Source: Sperchopsis tessellata | Taxonomy: Eukaryota; Arthropoda; Insecta; Coleoptera; Hydrophilidae | Length of the DNA: 34,143 nucleotides | NCBI GenBank assembly: GCA_033557685.1 | Contig: JAWQRN010000209.1 | Span: 1 to 34,143, forward strand | Direction: 5' to 3' | In this document: positions 1-10,254 of the stretch, piece after piece | Layout: every line of letters starts with the position of its first letter | How positions within the stretch are numbered: the stretch's first letter is position 1 | The notes under the pieces: generated by a model | What the model was told of the DNA's origin: nothing | The model's database searches: none | The model's input: the letters and a program-made list of their open reading frames with translations, nothing else | Position numbers and translations under genes: made by a program

Positions 1-1436
1 GTACAATACTCAAAACAGCTTTCGGTATTTTAGCATGTCCTATTTTGTGCACCGAAATTGAAGTAAATAAATAAACAAATAAAAACGGTACCCCTAGAAT
101 AGTAATGAATTTTATAATGAGGCAGTTATAGTTGTATTGCAGTTGTATTTGTATTTTTATTGAGTGTTTGTTTTTTTATGATTTAATGAGAATAAGATGC
201 GCAACCTTACACCACAGCACTAAAAGGATATACGCACTGATCTAGTTCTGGATGTAGTGAAAGGGGAAGTTTAGGAGTAACAGTTGCATTAACGGTTCAG
301 TCTACGGTAATACCCCCGATCCATGGAGAGAAAAAGGTTCCCGTCCATGACAAATAAAAAGGCTGCTGAAATCCAGTATAGTGGTTTCAAATATTATCCG
401 AAATAACCGATATATCATGCCGATTTATCAACTCCAGCTTCTCCACAGGACGCGATCTAAAATCAAGACGAAATTCACATCTGGATCATGTAAGGCATCA
501 CAGTCGAAAACTCTGCTGCGTGTGTCTTTTGGTGTACCAAGGCTAGTTGTGTAATGATAGACTGTGATGTGTTCGCAAAAAGACCATTTTTAGGGTTTTT
601 GATATTGTTTTATTTTATTTATTCTATCGACTGCTTCTTACATTGTATATTGTTAGAAAAATATTTTTTTTTGCTTGATTTTGTTTTGGTAAATTTCATG
701 TAAGTTTTGGCCTTTAAAGGTGGTAGATGTCACATAAATATATATTAACGCACCAAATATGCAATGTAGGAATTGCAATAGTTATAATACTTAGTCAGCA
801 GAAGCATACGGTGTTCTGGTGAGTAGCCTGATATTAGCTGATACTTAGTAATTAGTTTAAATAAATAAAGGAAGAATGAGAAAATTAAAGTGGGCAAAAT
901 ACGAGTTGGTCATGTAGGTAGTTTTATGTGGTGTGTACACCAGGATGTGTGCACCCAGTTTAATGTAAGTACTTATTATATTTAATTTAGTTTCATGGTT
1001 AGTTTATTGTTAATGTTTTATCAATTATATAGTATGCCTGATTTGAATAAGTACCATCGGTACTTTCATTTGAATGTATTTGAACTATTTATTAATTGTT
1101 TAAATAATATTTACAATAAATCTATAACAAACAATCTTAAATATTAGTGACGAATCGCAAACAAACTGAAAGGTAATTTAATACTTAAACCTCAAAAATG
1201 TCATTCTGTACATTTAGTAATACTATCGTAGCTTAAATGATCACTAAAATGTAGACGTGTTCCGAATTTTAGATCAATATTCGACAAATTCCCACTAAGG
1301 CGATTAAAATTAAGGAACGTATTAAATAATTACAATAGACACATATAATTTTAAAACTCAATTGGAAATTTTAATATTTTAGACACCATACCGCAAAAAC
1401 TTTTGGAGGAAAAAATGGTGCATACCCTCCAAAACA
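1..1436. other. AT-rich stretch with no recognised gene
   Basis: I see no coding region, RNA gene or repeat family that I can name here. Stop codons are dense in all frames. The A-rich run near 61-85 resembles a retroposon tail, but no recognisable body precedes it. If the CAP-A gene continues to lower coordinates, this stretch would be intronic or 3' to it, but no CAP-like exon was recognised. Confidence 0.5.
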
Positions 1437-2225
1437 TATCTTTTTCTTCTTCTTTTGCAGTCTTTCGCCGTCCATTCCTGGATATAGGCCTCTCCCATCT
1501 GTTTCCACCTTTGTCTATCCTGGGCGTTGTGGAACCAATCATGACCAGCAGGTTCTTTTATGTCGTAAAGCCATCTTTTCTGGGGTCTACCGCGGCTTCT
1601 CTTTGTTGTTCTTGGTTTACTGTGCACTATTTTTGACGTCCATTTTTCCTGGTTCTGTCGTGCTACATGACTCACTGAACTTCATTTTAGATGTACTACT
1701 CGTTATAATACATCTGCAACTCTGGTTATTTTTCTAATGTCATCGTTCTTTATTTGGTTCTTCAAGCTGATGCGTAGCATTGATATTTCCATGACTCTTT
1801 GAGTGACTCTTGCTCTTTTATTTGTGTTACCGTCTCTAGTCTATAAGTTGTTATTGGTAGAATACATGACTCAAACATTTTGCGCTTTAGATTTATAGAA
1901 ATAACTTTGTTGTTAAAAATGTACCGTAGTCTGAAAAAAGCTGCCCATGTCAAACCGTTTATTCTTGACACCTCCGCCTCTTGTTTTTCCTTTCCTAGCA
2001 TTGTCAGCTGTCCCAAATATACATGTCTCTCCACTAGTTCTGTTTGAGTGTTTTCTATATGTACAGGTTAATCCTTGTTGTTGTTAGACATAATTTTTGT
2101 TTTGGAAAGGTTCATTTTTAAACCTATGTCATTTGATGTTTGAATCAGTTCTTGCAGCATGCTTTTAAGTTCTTCTACATCGCTTCTGACTATGACCATA
2201 TCGTCAGCAAACCTTAGGTGGCTTA
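1437..2225 (-). mobile_element. 3' fragment of an APE-type non-LTR retrotransposon (LINE), RTE/CFDP2-like
   Basis: Read on the minus strand, this is the C-terminal half of a LINE reverse transcriptase. Near 2210-2190 it starts with the catalytic motif FADDMVIV, followed by the palm and thumb (KMNLSKTKIM, then YLGQL and RKMFESCILPITTY at 2030-1840). The C-terminal tail has HVARQNQEKW, RSRGRPQKRWLYDIK and LGEAYIQEWT between about 1680 and 1450. The frame breaks at least twice (near 2040 and near 1760-1680), so it is dead. An AAGAAGAAG-rich tail near 1440 probably marks the 3' end. Endonuclease and the first RT blocks are missing, as expected of 5' truncation. The clade is tentative. Confidence 0.8.
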
Positions 2226-2888
2226 TATATAATTTTCAGTAAAACTACTGTAGCAAAGTTGATATTACTAGAATGTATATGTATAGCAGATTTTCAATGA
2301 ATATATTTAAAGAAATGTGGAACTTAACTTTTATCTATGAAGTCGCTAGAGGGACAATGTTCTTAAGTTTTCTACGTCCATTATAGATCTATCTGGGTAT
2401 TTGGGAAATAAATACATATATACATGTACAGAACTACGTTGATAAAAGAGCCAAAAGGTAGTGAGAAAATGTAGTTTAACCGATTTTTATACTTGGAACT
2501 CCAATGAAGCTTCAATGATGCTAAGCTAGCAATGATTAAATAATTAATGAAGGTGAAGAGGTAGGAAAGGTGTAAGAATTGCCTAATAATGACTGTTCTA
2601 CCCTACAAGATATATGTTATACCTTTATCTTGTACATAACATAATCCTCGGTCCATCGAGATTAGAAATTTATATTATTTATAGTATATAGATGGTAGAT
2701 ACATATGGAGAATGTAATATTTTAAATAATTCAAGTAAGGGTGCTAAGGATCTTAGGAAAACATGAAAATTTAGGCGGTTAATGAACTTAAACCAGATTA
2801 TTTGAATTAAAAATAACAGAGGTCTATTATTGGAAAATATGTTCATATATTTTGTGATTTTACAATAATTATACATTTTAATACTTAC
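2226..2888 (-). other. start of first intron of CAP-A; no other feature recognised
   Basis: By the CAP-A model this is the 5' part of intron 1, beginning with the donor GTAAGTAT at 2888-2881 on the minus strand. The open frame of CAP-A exon 1 runs on through the donor to about 2679, but after the donor it is low-complexity and resembles no protein I know. I found no second CAP exon here. Confidence 0.45.
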
Positions 2889-3053
2889 GGCACGGCGACA
2901 AACAGTATGCATCTTTCCACATTTGAAATCACAAAAATAAAATTCATCAGATTGCATAGCATGGTTTAACTGCAATAATGCAAGGATTATAACACAAAAT
3001 CCACATATTTTGAGGCTAATTCCATCTACTGTCATATTTCCAGCAAATGTCAT
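2889..3053 (-). CDS. CAP-A exon 1: signal peptide and N-terminus of a venom-allergen-5-like CAP protein (partial gene)
   Basis: From the ATG at 3053 the exon codes for 55 residues and ends in phase 0 at a strong donor, GCC|GTAAGTAT. Residues about 8-32 look like a secretory signal peptide: a charged start, the hydrophobic core ICGFCVIILALLQL, then a small-residue cleavage region (NHAMQS). The mature start, FYFCDFKCGKMHTVC, matches the paired-cysteine start of insect venom-allergen-5 / CAP proteins (Y-C-x-x-x-C, then HTxC). A second in-frame Met at residue 7 could also be the start. The CAP domain itself must lie in exons at lower coordinates; none was recognised between 1 and 2888. The gene has the same orientation as CAP-B, whose stop lies about 4 kb away, so the two look like tandem paralogues. 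The product should be secreted; substrate and role are unknown. Confidence 0.7.
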
Positions 3054-3377
3054 ATTGACAGAATGAAAAACCTTTCAGCTAAATCTACGAAGGCAACATG
3101 CATGTCTTAGTAGAATAAAATTTAAAAACACTTGTAAATTTTAAATTGGTATCCATACCTCAAAAAAAAGACACACGAACATCATCAAAAGATGTACCTA
3201 TGATTTACATATGTAGAAGAAAAGCATTCGTCGCGATTATTGAATCACTAGTATATATTATGTATCTAGGGTATATACACTTTGATACCTTCTTGACCGA
3301 TTATCAGTGCCATAAGGTCCCACATATACAAATGTATTACTTAGCAAATCGTAGTACGATCCGAATCTGACACAGGC
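3054..3377. other. upstream region of CAP-A; no gene recognised
   Basis: This holds the presumed 5' flank of CAP-A. No clear TATA box with an initiator is visible at a suitable distance. A plus-strand open frame at 3146-3370 has no recognisable domain and looks like chance. Confidence 0.35.
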
Positions 3378-3381
3378 GAAG

Positions 3382-3505
3382 GAGGGGCAAGTTGGGCATG
3401 CTAAGGGGAGACACTGGAATCTCGAAAACTATTACAAGAAATATTGCCTAGCTTGCTCCATAGGTGGGGTGAGTTGTGCATTGCGGATGAGGCAAGATGG
3501 GCAAT
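3382..3505 (+). repeat. three imperfect copies of a GGGGCAAGTTGGGCA-like motif
   Basis: The copies lie at about 3382-3399 (GAGGGGCAAGTTGGGCAT), 3463-3481 (GGTGGGGTGAGTTGTGCAT) and 3486-3505 (GATGAGGCAAGATGGGCAAT). They are much richer in G than the surrounding DNA. They could be the terminal or subterminal part of a DNA transposon, but no partner in the opposite orientation was found. Confidence 0.5.
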
Positions 3506-3710
3506 ATGTAAATTCTGAGTACACTTGTGCAAATATTATTAATTATATTAAATAAATGAATATATCATATTATTCGCAATAAAAAAAAACTAACGACTTA
3601 ATGGTTAGCTTCGATGGGAGACCATTTACACCAATATATCCGTCTATCATACAATTATCACGATCAGAGATTTACTGAGGGGAGGATTTTTCTCAAAATA
3701 TTGCGTCGTT

Positions 3711-4181
3711 GATTGAGGATTGTCTTGGTACCTTTATTTCCGATTTAGGGACCATTATAACGTGCAAACTTCTGGAGCTTCTATGGGTTTTCCATTGATA
3801 CCAACATTTTCACGGTAGCATTTGAGCATCCGTCATTCGATATAAAACACAAATATTGATTCCGTTACGTGGATACAAATCTGACTGATTGTTGCTGGTT
3901 AGCAAATTCGTGGGGCGATCCGAATCCCACATTCATAACCCTTGTCATTTTGTGGAACAGATTTCTAGTAAAAATAATAGCTCCCATGAACTTAATACTG
4001 AAATTCGATCTTCCACCAGTATACCTGGCAATACTGTTACTGGCAACTTCAAGAATTTATTGACAGGCGAGGGTAACAAGTAATTACGGTGCTAATTGAA
4101 GATTGTCCTAGATTCATTTATTTCTGATTAATGGGCCATTTCTACAAAACTTCTGGAGTTTTTATGTGTATTCCGCTGTCC
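3711..4181 (+). repeat. diverged direct repeat, about 85 bp, two copies
   Basis: The two copies are near 3711-3795 and 4097-4181. They share a left block (GATTGAGGATTGTC versus AATTGAAGATTGTC), a middle ATTTATTTC-type block, and CAAACTTCTGGAGCTT versus AAAACTTCTGGAGTTT. By eye the identity is about three quarters. The spacer (about 300 bp) has two overlapping 64-residue open frames without known similarity. The repeat probably belongs to an unidentified transposon or is an old local duplication. Confidence 0.5.
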
Positions 4182-4382
4182 TGAGCTGGTAGAGAGGATT
4201 TTTAAATAGTTGGGCGCAACTTCACTTTCCCAAGAGTTACGTACAGTCATCTATATGCCCCTAGTCAACGGATGTAAGGGCTTTATTGGCTCTTATGTCA
4301 AAAGTCTGCTTTAAATTAAAATCTATCCGAAAAATTATACACAAAATTTGATTTTAGCTAATTTTTGAGGCTGTATATGTAC

Positions 4383-6512
4383 ATAACACCTTATTTCAGT
4401 AAAGATGGTTCTATAAGAAAGCGTGATTTACGTGAAAGACAGCGGCAAGTGTTGATTTTTTTTTATTTATTTTAAACAGAAATGTCTGTAATATTAAGTC
4501 TTTTTTCTTCGTTTATTAACTTCTGCTACTTCTTGGCCAAAATTTCTTCATATAACCAGCGATATTCTTCTTTAACGTATTGAAGCTGATCGCTTGAACT
4601 TGATTTTTTTTCCGACAACTTTCTTGTCTTTCCAACTATGAAAGCCTCTCTCGTACCCATTTTATGCCGTCTCGAAGTGCAATTTTTTCATTCAGCAGAT
4701 TTTTCTTTTTTTGGATCACTTTTAGTTGAGACTGCAGGTAATTTATGTCACGAAAATAATTTGTCATATCAGCTACATGATTCTTTTTAGAAGCTTGTCT
4801 GATAATGTCACGGTATTGATCAGGCAGACAAATCGGTTCTTGTTTTCGTGGGACTTTTTATATCCTTCCAAAGTCATGGTCGGAAACTAAATAGGAATGC
4901 CCCACTTCTGGAAATGTGTGGTCTATAGTGGATAATATTCCTTTAAAGACTAAATACTGATAGCAGCATACTGTTTGAAAATTCTTGTTTTGTCTCGCGC
5001 AAAAATCTGCCCAAACGATTAAATACTTTTTCTGATCAATTCCTTATTAAATTCCATAAAAATTCACAGTGCACTTGTGACCTCTCTGGAACCTCTGACC
5101 ACCACATCTTCGATCCATGTAAAATAATAGCCTCCCCCTCCCTTGTTGAAACTGAACGAATCTCCAATATTAAAACCACATATGTCTGTATGTCTGGGAT
5201 AGAAGCCTTTGGATGTAATTAACCTTGGTAAAGGCATAGTCTGGTGTAAATCGAGTGTTATGTAGAGTACATCTAGATTTTAAGCTGCGTTTTTTTCTGT
5301 CAAGTAGTTGAAGTTGAAATGCTGGTTTGTAATTTTCTTTGTGTTAGAAATTTCCTTTACCAGAGTCGCTGGTGCTACATTTATCACTGCGTGGAATTCC
5401 AAATGAATAATTGAAAGAAGTTGAATAAATGTTGTTGTATGAACATTTTTTGTACATTTTAGAAATATTTAGTATTTGAAATAAAAAATGCTTGTGCGGT
5501 TTTTTATGACGGAAGTAATGAGATTCTTCAGTCTGAAATAATTGAATATGGGCTTTCACAAAGTCCTGCTCAATCCTGTGAGGTCTACTAGCATGTTTAC
5601 ATCGGGCATCGGGTGATGTTACTGTATTTCCCATTTTAATTTGTTTTTGTGTTAAATTATTTTTTTTTTTCGATCAATACCATATAGAAAGCAGAACTAG
5701 TATTACAACTAATATTAAATTTGTATGAAGCAGTTTTGTGAGTTTCGGTGCTGTACTGTACACAATTCAATACTTTTAAATAGTAGTGAATTTTTTTCAC
5801 GTCTAACCTTAGAACCTGCGATTGTTGGCATCAAAATCATGATCGCATTTTACTTCTATTGTTGGAGCCACCTCTCCTTTGTACGAAATATATTCCTCAC
5901 CTCTTTCGCGTGCAAAAGCCACTTTTCTTCCAACACTTTTAATATTATTTTCTTTTTCTTGTTTTTTTCACATACCAAATTGTTTTCTTACTTTAAGTCA
6001 TTTTGTACCCTTTCATTTTCGGACTTCTGTGCTTTCACTGCCAGTTGATCATCTTAACTGAACCTTGTAAAACCATCGTCTGATGGAATATATTCATCGT
6101 CATCCAGTTGTCAGCTGATATGAGATTATGCAGGCATGAGCAATCTAATTTTTAAAGATATTTATTTATATAATTATTATGATTCCACAGAACGACTTAC
6201 GGTTTTGTTAAAAAGAGCTTGCACTTAATTGAGTTTAATTATATTAAGATTTAAAATACTTACCTCTAAACTGAGCAGGCTCCGAATCAGATCCATTATC
6301 TGATTGATAAAAAAATAGCGGATTATTTTGTTCCTGTTCTTGTTACTTCCCTATCATCTCTCAGTACTACACTTATAATCATTTTCTAGCCCATGTATAA
6401 CATTTTAGCTATTTAATTTAGTAATAGCACATTAGAAATTACAAAAATTTTGAAAAAAACCATGCTCTTGCAAATTCATTTTTGAGATTATTTCAATGAT
6501 TTAAGGTGTTAT
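4383..6512. repeat. candidate terminal inverted repeats around the 4.4-6.1 kb transposase-like pseudogene
   Basis: ATAACACCTTA at 4383-4393 is the exact reverse complement of TAAGGTGTTAT at 6502-6512. Outside these, 4369-4382 and 6513-6526 match weakly in the same inverted sense. They bracket the pseudogene, giving an element of roughly 2.1 kb. Eleven exact bases in AT-rich DNA can arise by chance, and no target duplication was seen, so this stays tentative. Confidence 0.3.
4440..6110 (-). pseudogene. decayed transposase-like protein of a widespread, poorly characterised arthropod family
   Basis: A long protein can be followed on the minus strand through several frameshifts and stops. In order: an acidic start near 6100 (SADNLDDDEYIPSDD); a block GEEYISYKGEVAPTIEVKC near 5890-5830; an uninterrupted 96-codon piece at 5634-5344 with HIQLFQTEESHYFRHK and FNYSFGIPRSDKCSTSD; then ADFCARQNKN (about 5000), VGHSYLVSDHDFGRI (about 4880) and LPDQYRDIIRQASKKN (about 4820-4780). 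I recognise the pattern from proteins annotated as uncharacterised in many insect genomes, with a D-x-CGGQNxN-type motif, a GHSxxxxDxDFG motif and a PRxDxCxxCD motif. In the last of these, the second cysteine is replaced (CSTS). Repetitive occurrence and acidic motif residues suggest a transposase, but I cannot name the superfamily. At least four stops make it a relic. Confidence 0.6.
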
Positions 6513-6514
6513 AT

Positions 6515-6572
6515 GAACATAACGCTTTCATTCATAAGATCTTAGAATGAACATAACTCTTTCATCCACAAG
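6515..6572 (+). repeat. short tandem-like direct repeat (two 24-bp copies)
   Basis: GAACATAACGCTTTCATTC followed by ATAAG at 6515-6538 recurs as GAACATAACTCTTTCATCC followed by ACAAG at 6549-6572. A reverse-oriented, weaker relative (TTGAATGAAAGATATAAGTTA) lies near 6601-6621. This looks like the subterminal region of a DNA transposon, next to the candidate right end of the 4.4-6.1 kb element. Confidence 0.45.
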
Positions 6573-7103
6573 TATTTCCACAAATATTCCACAGTCAGGC
6601 TTGAATGAAAGATATAAGTTACAGAAGAGCATTGCCAACTTCTTTCATAAAAAAAATTCAAAAGTTCAAAACATATTACTTAACACCTTCATCCACTCAC
6701 CTCTTCAATTATCGGATGACAAATGACCAATAAAACTTTAAATACTCCTGATGTGAAAGCAAAAAACCTTCTTTCATTCATCAAAGATGCGTGGACAAAA
6801 ACGCTAGTAATTTGACAATGATATCTTTGACTAACGCATCGAAAATTCTTCGAAATATAGATATCCCAGAATCCACAGCCTCCTTCAGTTGGAAAATAAC
6901 TTATTTTATGAATATTTACGCGGCAAACCACTACCATTGTTCATAAATCGATTAATATCTAACGTAATGACATTCCGTAAATCACTGAAATATTATCAAC
7001 ATTGCAATATAGCGCTTTTACTTAATTCCTATTTTCTATATTTACTTTTAATATGTTATTTACTATGGTTTGAATAAAACTGGCATATATGCATATATCA
7101 CTT
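6573..7103. other. intergenic region between CAP-B and the decayed transposase; nothing convincing
   Basis: A minus-strand open frame of 82 codons (6937-6689) is followed by a donor-like GAAGAG|GTGAGT, but its protein has no recognisable domain. The rest is AT-rich sequence downstream of CAP-B. Confidence 0.35.
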
Positions 7104-7109
7104 TTTATT
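7104..7109 (-). promoter_or_regulatory. AATAAA polyadenylation signal of CAP-B
   Basis: TTTATT on the plus strand reads AATAAA on the minus strand, 33 bases past the CAP-B stop codon. Position and orientation fit the 3' end of the transcript. AT-rich DNA offers other AATAAA sites, so the choice is an inference. Confidence 0.5.
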
Positions 7110-7142
7110 TAAGAATTTAAAATAAACATATTGTGAGACTTA

Positions 7143-7216
7143 TTACAATAATAATAAACTGAATGCTGAAAAGCCAACTAGAACAACGGCTCCTTTAAAT
7201 GAACTCACTCCAAGTT
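7143..7216 (-). CDS. CAP-B last exon: hydrophobic C-terminal tail and stop
   Basis: A pyrimidine-rich tract and TTTTTCAG acceptor precede AACTTGGAGTGAG. The two bases AA complete a Lys codon begun by the single A at the end of the previous exon. The exon then reads LGVSSFKGAVVLVGFSAF, continues into four leucines and stops with TAA at 7145-7143. Small residues (SS) before a short hydrophobic end with no cytoplasmic tail are typical of a GPI-attachment signal; a C-terminal membrane anchor is the alternative. The exact phase match across a 3 kb intron supports the join strongly. The 5' neighbour on the plus strand is a LINE lying wholly inside the preceding intron. Confidence 0.8.
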
Positions 7217-7694
7217 CTGAAAAATTAAAAAAATAATTTAATACGTAAATATTCACCTAAGCATTTATTATGAACCTACGATTTAAATTACAAATATTAG
7301 ATATTTATTAGATATATAGTTCAAGAAATAGGTACCTATAGTACATTATTAACACCAGTTAAAGAGTTTTATAAGTAGAATTGATTAGAGTTAAGAATAC
7401 AGGGTGTTATGTTTAATAAAATGGAGGTATGTCATGTTAAACTTTACTTATTGTCAACTGTAAATGAACACTCTGTATGATGATATTTAATTTTATAGGT
7501 GCAAAATAGAAGAGACGTATTTTAAATAAAAGCAATTGGAAAATTATTTCTTAACCATCAATATAAAGAATAGATATTACCGTAAATAGTATATTGTAAA
7601 TATATCGGAAAATGAATGGGGAACATTGCATATATTCGTTGTATAATTTTATCGAAGTCGTGGTTCATCTAAGTAGAAGTGAGAACGTAATTAG
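7217..7694 (-). other. last intron of CAP-B, part before the LINE
   Basis: Intron 10254-7217 has a 478-bp end section without recognised content, followed by the LINE at 7695-10163. The acceptor is preceded by a T-rich run. Confidence 0.5.
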
Positions 7695-10163
7695 TTTTAT
7701 GGCGGTAAACGACAGAATTGGTATATTTACAGCCAAATAGTTTCTTACGAACCAAATGAGGATGCAACAGTATGGGAGAAGAACGATTTCTTCGAGAAGT
7801 TACAAGAGGAAATAGATATGTCAAGAGACAGGACCATACTAATGGGCCATCTGAATGGAAGAGTGGGTATCAACATTGAGTGTACTAATGGGTGTAGAGG
7901 AAGATATGGAGAGGACCGCTTAAATATTAATGGGCGGAAAATTCTAGGTATCTGTAAGTCAAATTATCTAATGTTAATAACACATGTAATATACAAGGAA
8001 GGCAGCAAGTAGAAGGGAAAAGTCTACAATAGACTACTTCGCAGTGGCATACCCCTTATGTAGTAAGCAGTTAAAAATATCAAGATCAAGCGAAGTGTGG
8101 AAATTGGGAGTGACAATTACCTTTTCTATATTAAGTTTAAGTGGATGAGGTGCAGTGCTACTGGGAGTGGTGAAAAGGCATTAAAAACACCAGTAAGGAC
8201 ATACAAGTTGTAAGAGAGGAATATCAACAGATAGGGGCTAGTCTGAGGAACGAAAGAGTGAACTCAGAGAGAATTGAGGAAAAATGGCGTGACAACAAAA
8301 CTAAAGCAGGTGGCTGCTGCAGCTTGTGAAACAATTAAAATCGGAAACAATAGAAAAAAAGAGAACGGCATGGTAGATAGGTGATGTGAAAAAACTGGTG
8401 AAAGAGAAGAAATCAACCTGTAAGATCAATGCAGGACCACGGGACCTACAAATTAAGTAGATTAGCGACAAAATCGGCTTTAAAGGAAAGTAAGGAGACA
8501 GTATGGGAAGACTTTGGTAGATAAATTAACAACTGGTACAAGCAAAATCAGAAGCCGTTCTTACGGGTGTTGAAAGTGTCAAGAATAGATACAAATTGTT
8601 AAAGTGAAAAGTAGCGAAGGAAATTTACTGAACAATGACAAAGAGGTGATGGAAATATGGAGAGAACGCTTCGCAGAATTATTTGATGCAGTAAGAAGGA
8701 CAAGAGTGACTAACGAAGACCAACGAGCTGAGAGAAAAGAACTCAGGATACATGAAGAAGACCAAAATATGGATATTACAGAGGAAGAGTATGAGAGTGT
8801 ATTGAGCAAGGTTAACTTAGGAAAATCCGAAGGACATGACTGGGTTGCCCTAGAAATGTTAAAGCTTATGGACGTAAGAGGGAAGGAGATCTGGAGATAC
8901 TGAATATAGCATGGAGAAAGAATGCCCATCTTCAAGAAGGGGGATAACCATGATTGCAGAAACTGTAGAGGCATGTCATTGCTGAGCGTTGCGGAGAAGA
9001 TATTATCGAGAATACTGGAGGCGCGTCTTTGAAGAGAAGTAGAGGACGACCTCGAAGACGAACAGTGTAGTTTAGGAAGAAGCACGACTCTCAGGGCTTG
9101 ATCTTTGCTATAATGCAGATAACAGGGAAATAAATCAGGGATGGACAAGACGTACATATCTGTTGCATGTATTTGGAAAAGGCATTTTATAGAATAGATT
9201 GAGATCATGTTTGTGGTATCCTGAGAACCAGAGTGTTTGGAGGAGAATTTACAAGTGAATTAATGAGCCTATATGAAACTCCCACCAACTACGTGAGAAT
9301 GGGTTACATGTCTTCGGGTGCCTTTCAAACTAGTATGAGATTGAGTCCGTTGTTATTTATAATGATCATGGACACTATAGTAAAGGCCTGCTATGTAGGG
9401 ATGAAAATGTTTGATGAGGGAGTCGTCAGAAGACTGCAGAGAATTAAGTGCTGTTTGCAGATGACATGCTGGTTTTTGGTAAGTCTGAGAGGAACCTATA
9501 ACTAAATGTTGATAGATATACGGGCGAGCTGAAGAAAGAAGGGCTGAAAGTAAATGTACTTATTACTAAAACAACGGTAATAGCAAGAGAAGAACAACGA
9601 CATACAATTAGGATCATCAATGAGCGAGGAAACATGGAGGAAGAAATAAATAAAAGTGAGAGATCCAAAGGTAGACTATTTAATATCCTGAGAAATTGTT
9701 TTTCGGAAAAAAAGGAGATACTCAAATGCGATGTGTTGACATATTCGGTGGAATCCTGGGTTCTATATGCAAGGCAGAAGAGATGAGATTTATTTGGCAG
9801 ATAGAAGATAAGGTAAGAAGGGATAGAATAAAAAATCATGCATTTCCTAGAGTACTTAATTTGGAGAGAGTGAAGATGTGGGAGAGGCACAGCTTAAATG
9901 GGTGGGACAGGTGTTGAGGATGGAGGGTAACTGCCTGACAAAGGGTTCTTTAAGCGACTTCGGAAATGGCGAAGGGAACAAGTGGAGCCAGTGTGGAAAG
10001 ATGTGGTTGTGGGCTTACTGAGTGAGACAGGCATTGAGTGGAGGCAGGTGAGAATAGTAGAAGATAGGGAATGTTTGAGCAGAATGTGCAAGAGGATTAA
10101 TAACACCACAAACTCGAAACTCTAGACCGATAGGTAGAAGAAATAAAGATTAAGTAAGTAAGA
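7695..10163 (+). mobile_element. long decayed APE-type LINE (RTE/CFDP2-like) in the last CAP-B intron
   Basis: About 2.4 kb can be followed through many frameshifts. The endonuclease end comes first: VSYEPNEDATVWEKNDFF at about 7740, then RTILMGHLNGRVG, equivalent to the GDFNARVG block, at about 7830. The RT follows: EIWRERFAELFD (8650), PIFKKGDNHDCRNCRGMSLL (8920), AFQTSMRLSPLLFIMIMD (9330), and the catalytic FADDMLVFG (9455). The thumb and C-terminus follow (CDVLTYSVESWVL at about 9730; LKWVGQVLRMEGN at 9890; EWRQVRIVEDRE at 10040). The end is a TAAGTAAGTAAG tail at 10151-10162, typical of RTE-like elements with microsatellite tails. It is antisense to CAP-B. The region between endonuclease and RT (8100-8600) is badly decayed. 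Confidence 0.85.
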
Positions 10164-10254
10164 CATTTTTAACAGAAATTCAAAAGAGGCAAAAATGTAC
10201 TGGGCGCTCTATATATAAAAAAAAATAGTTAAACTTTGAGAAAGTGTAACTTAC

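Noticed and set aside
61..85. AATAAATAAACAAATAAA as the tail of another SINE copy
   Set aside because: None of the SINE body blocks (GGCAAAATTCCC, GGCCATA) is found upstream; simple A-rich sequence is common here.
5725..6061. Plus-strand frames rich in Phe and Ser
   Set aside because: They are the complement of the Lys-rich N-terminal part of the decayed transposase on the minus strand.
6689..6937. Minus-strand 82-codon frame ending at a donor-like GTGAGT
   Set aside because: There is no recognisable domain or partner exon; it is more likely chance.
8579..9208. A 209-codon minus-strand open frame
   Set aside because: It is the antisense shadow of the LINE reverse transcriptase, which carries recognisable motifs on the plus strand. 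The frame is Ser/Leu-rich with no domain.
9444..9890. A 148-codon minus-strand open frame
   Set aside because: It is antisense to the FADD-containing part of the same LINE.
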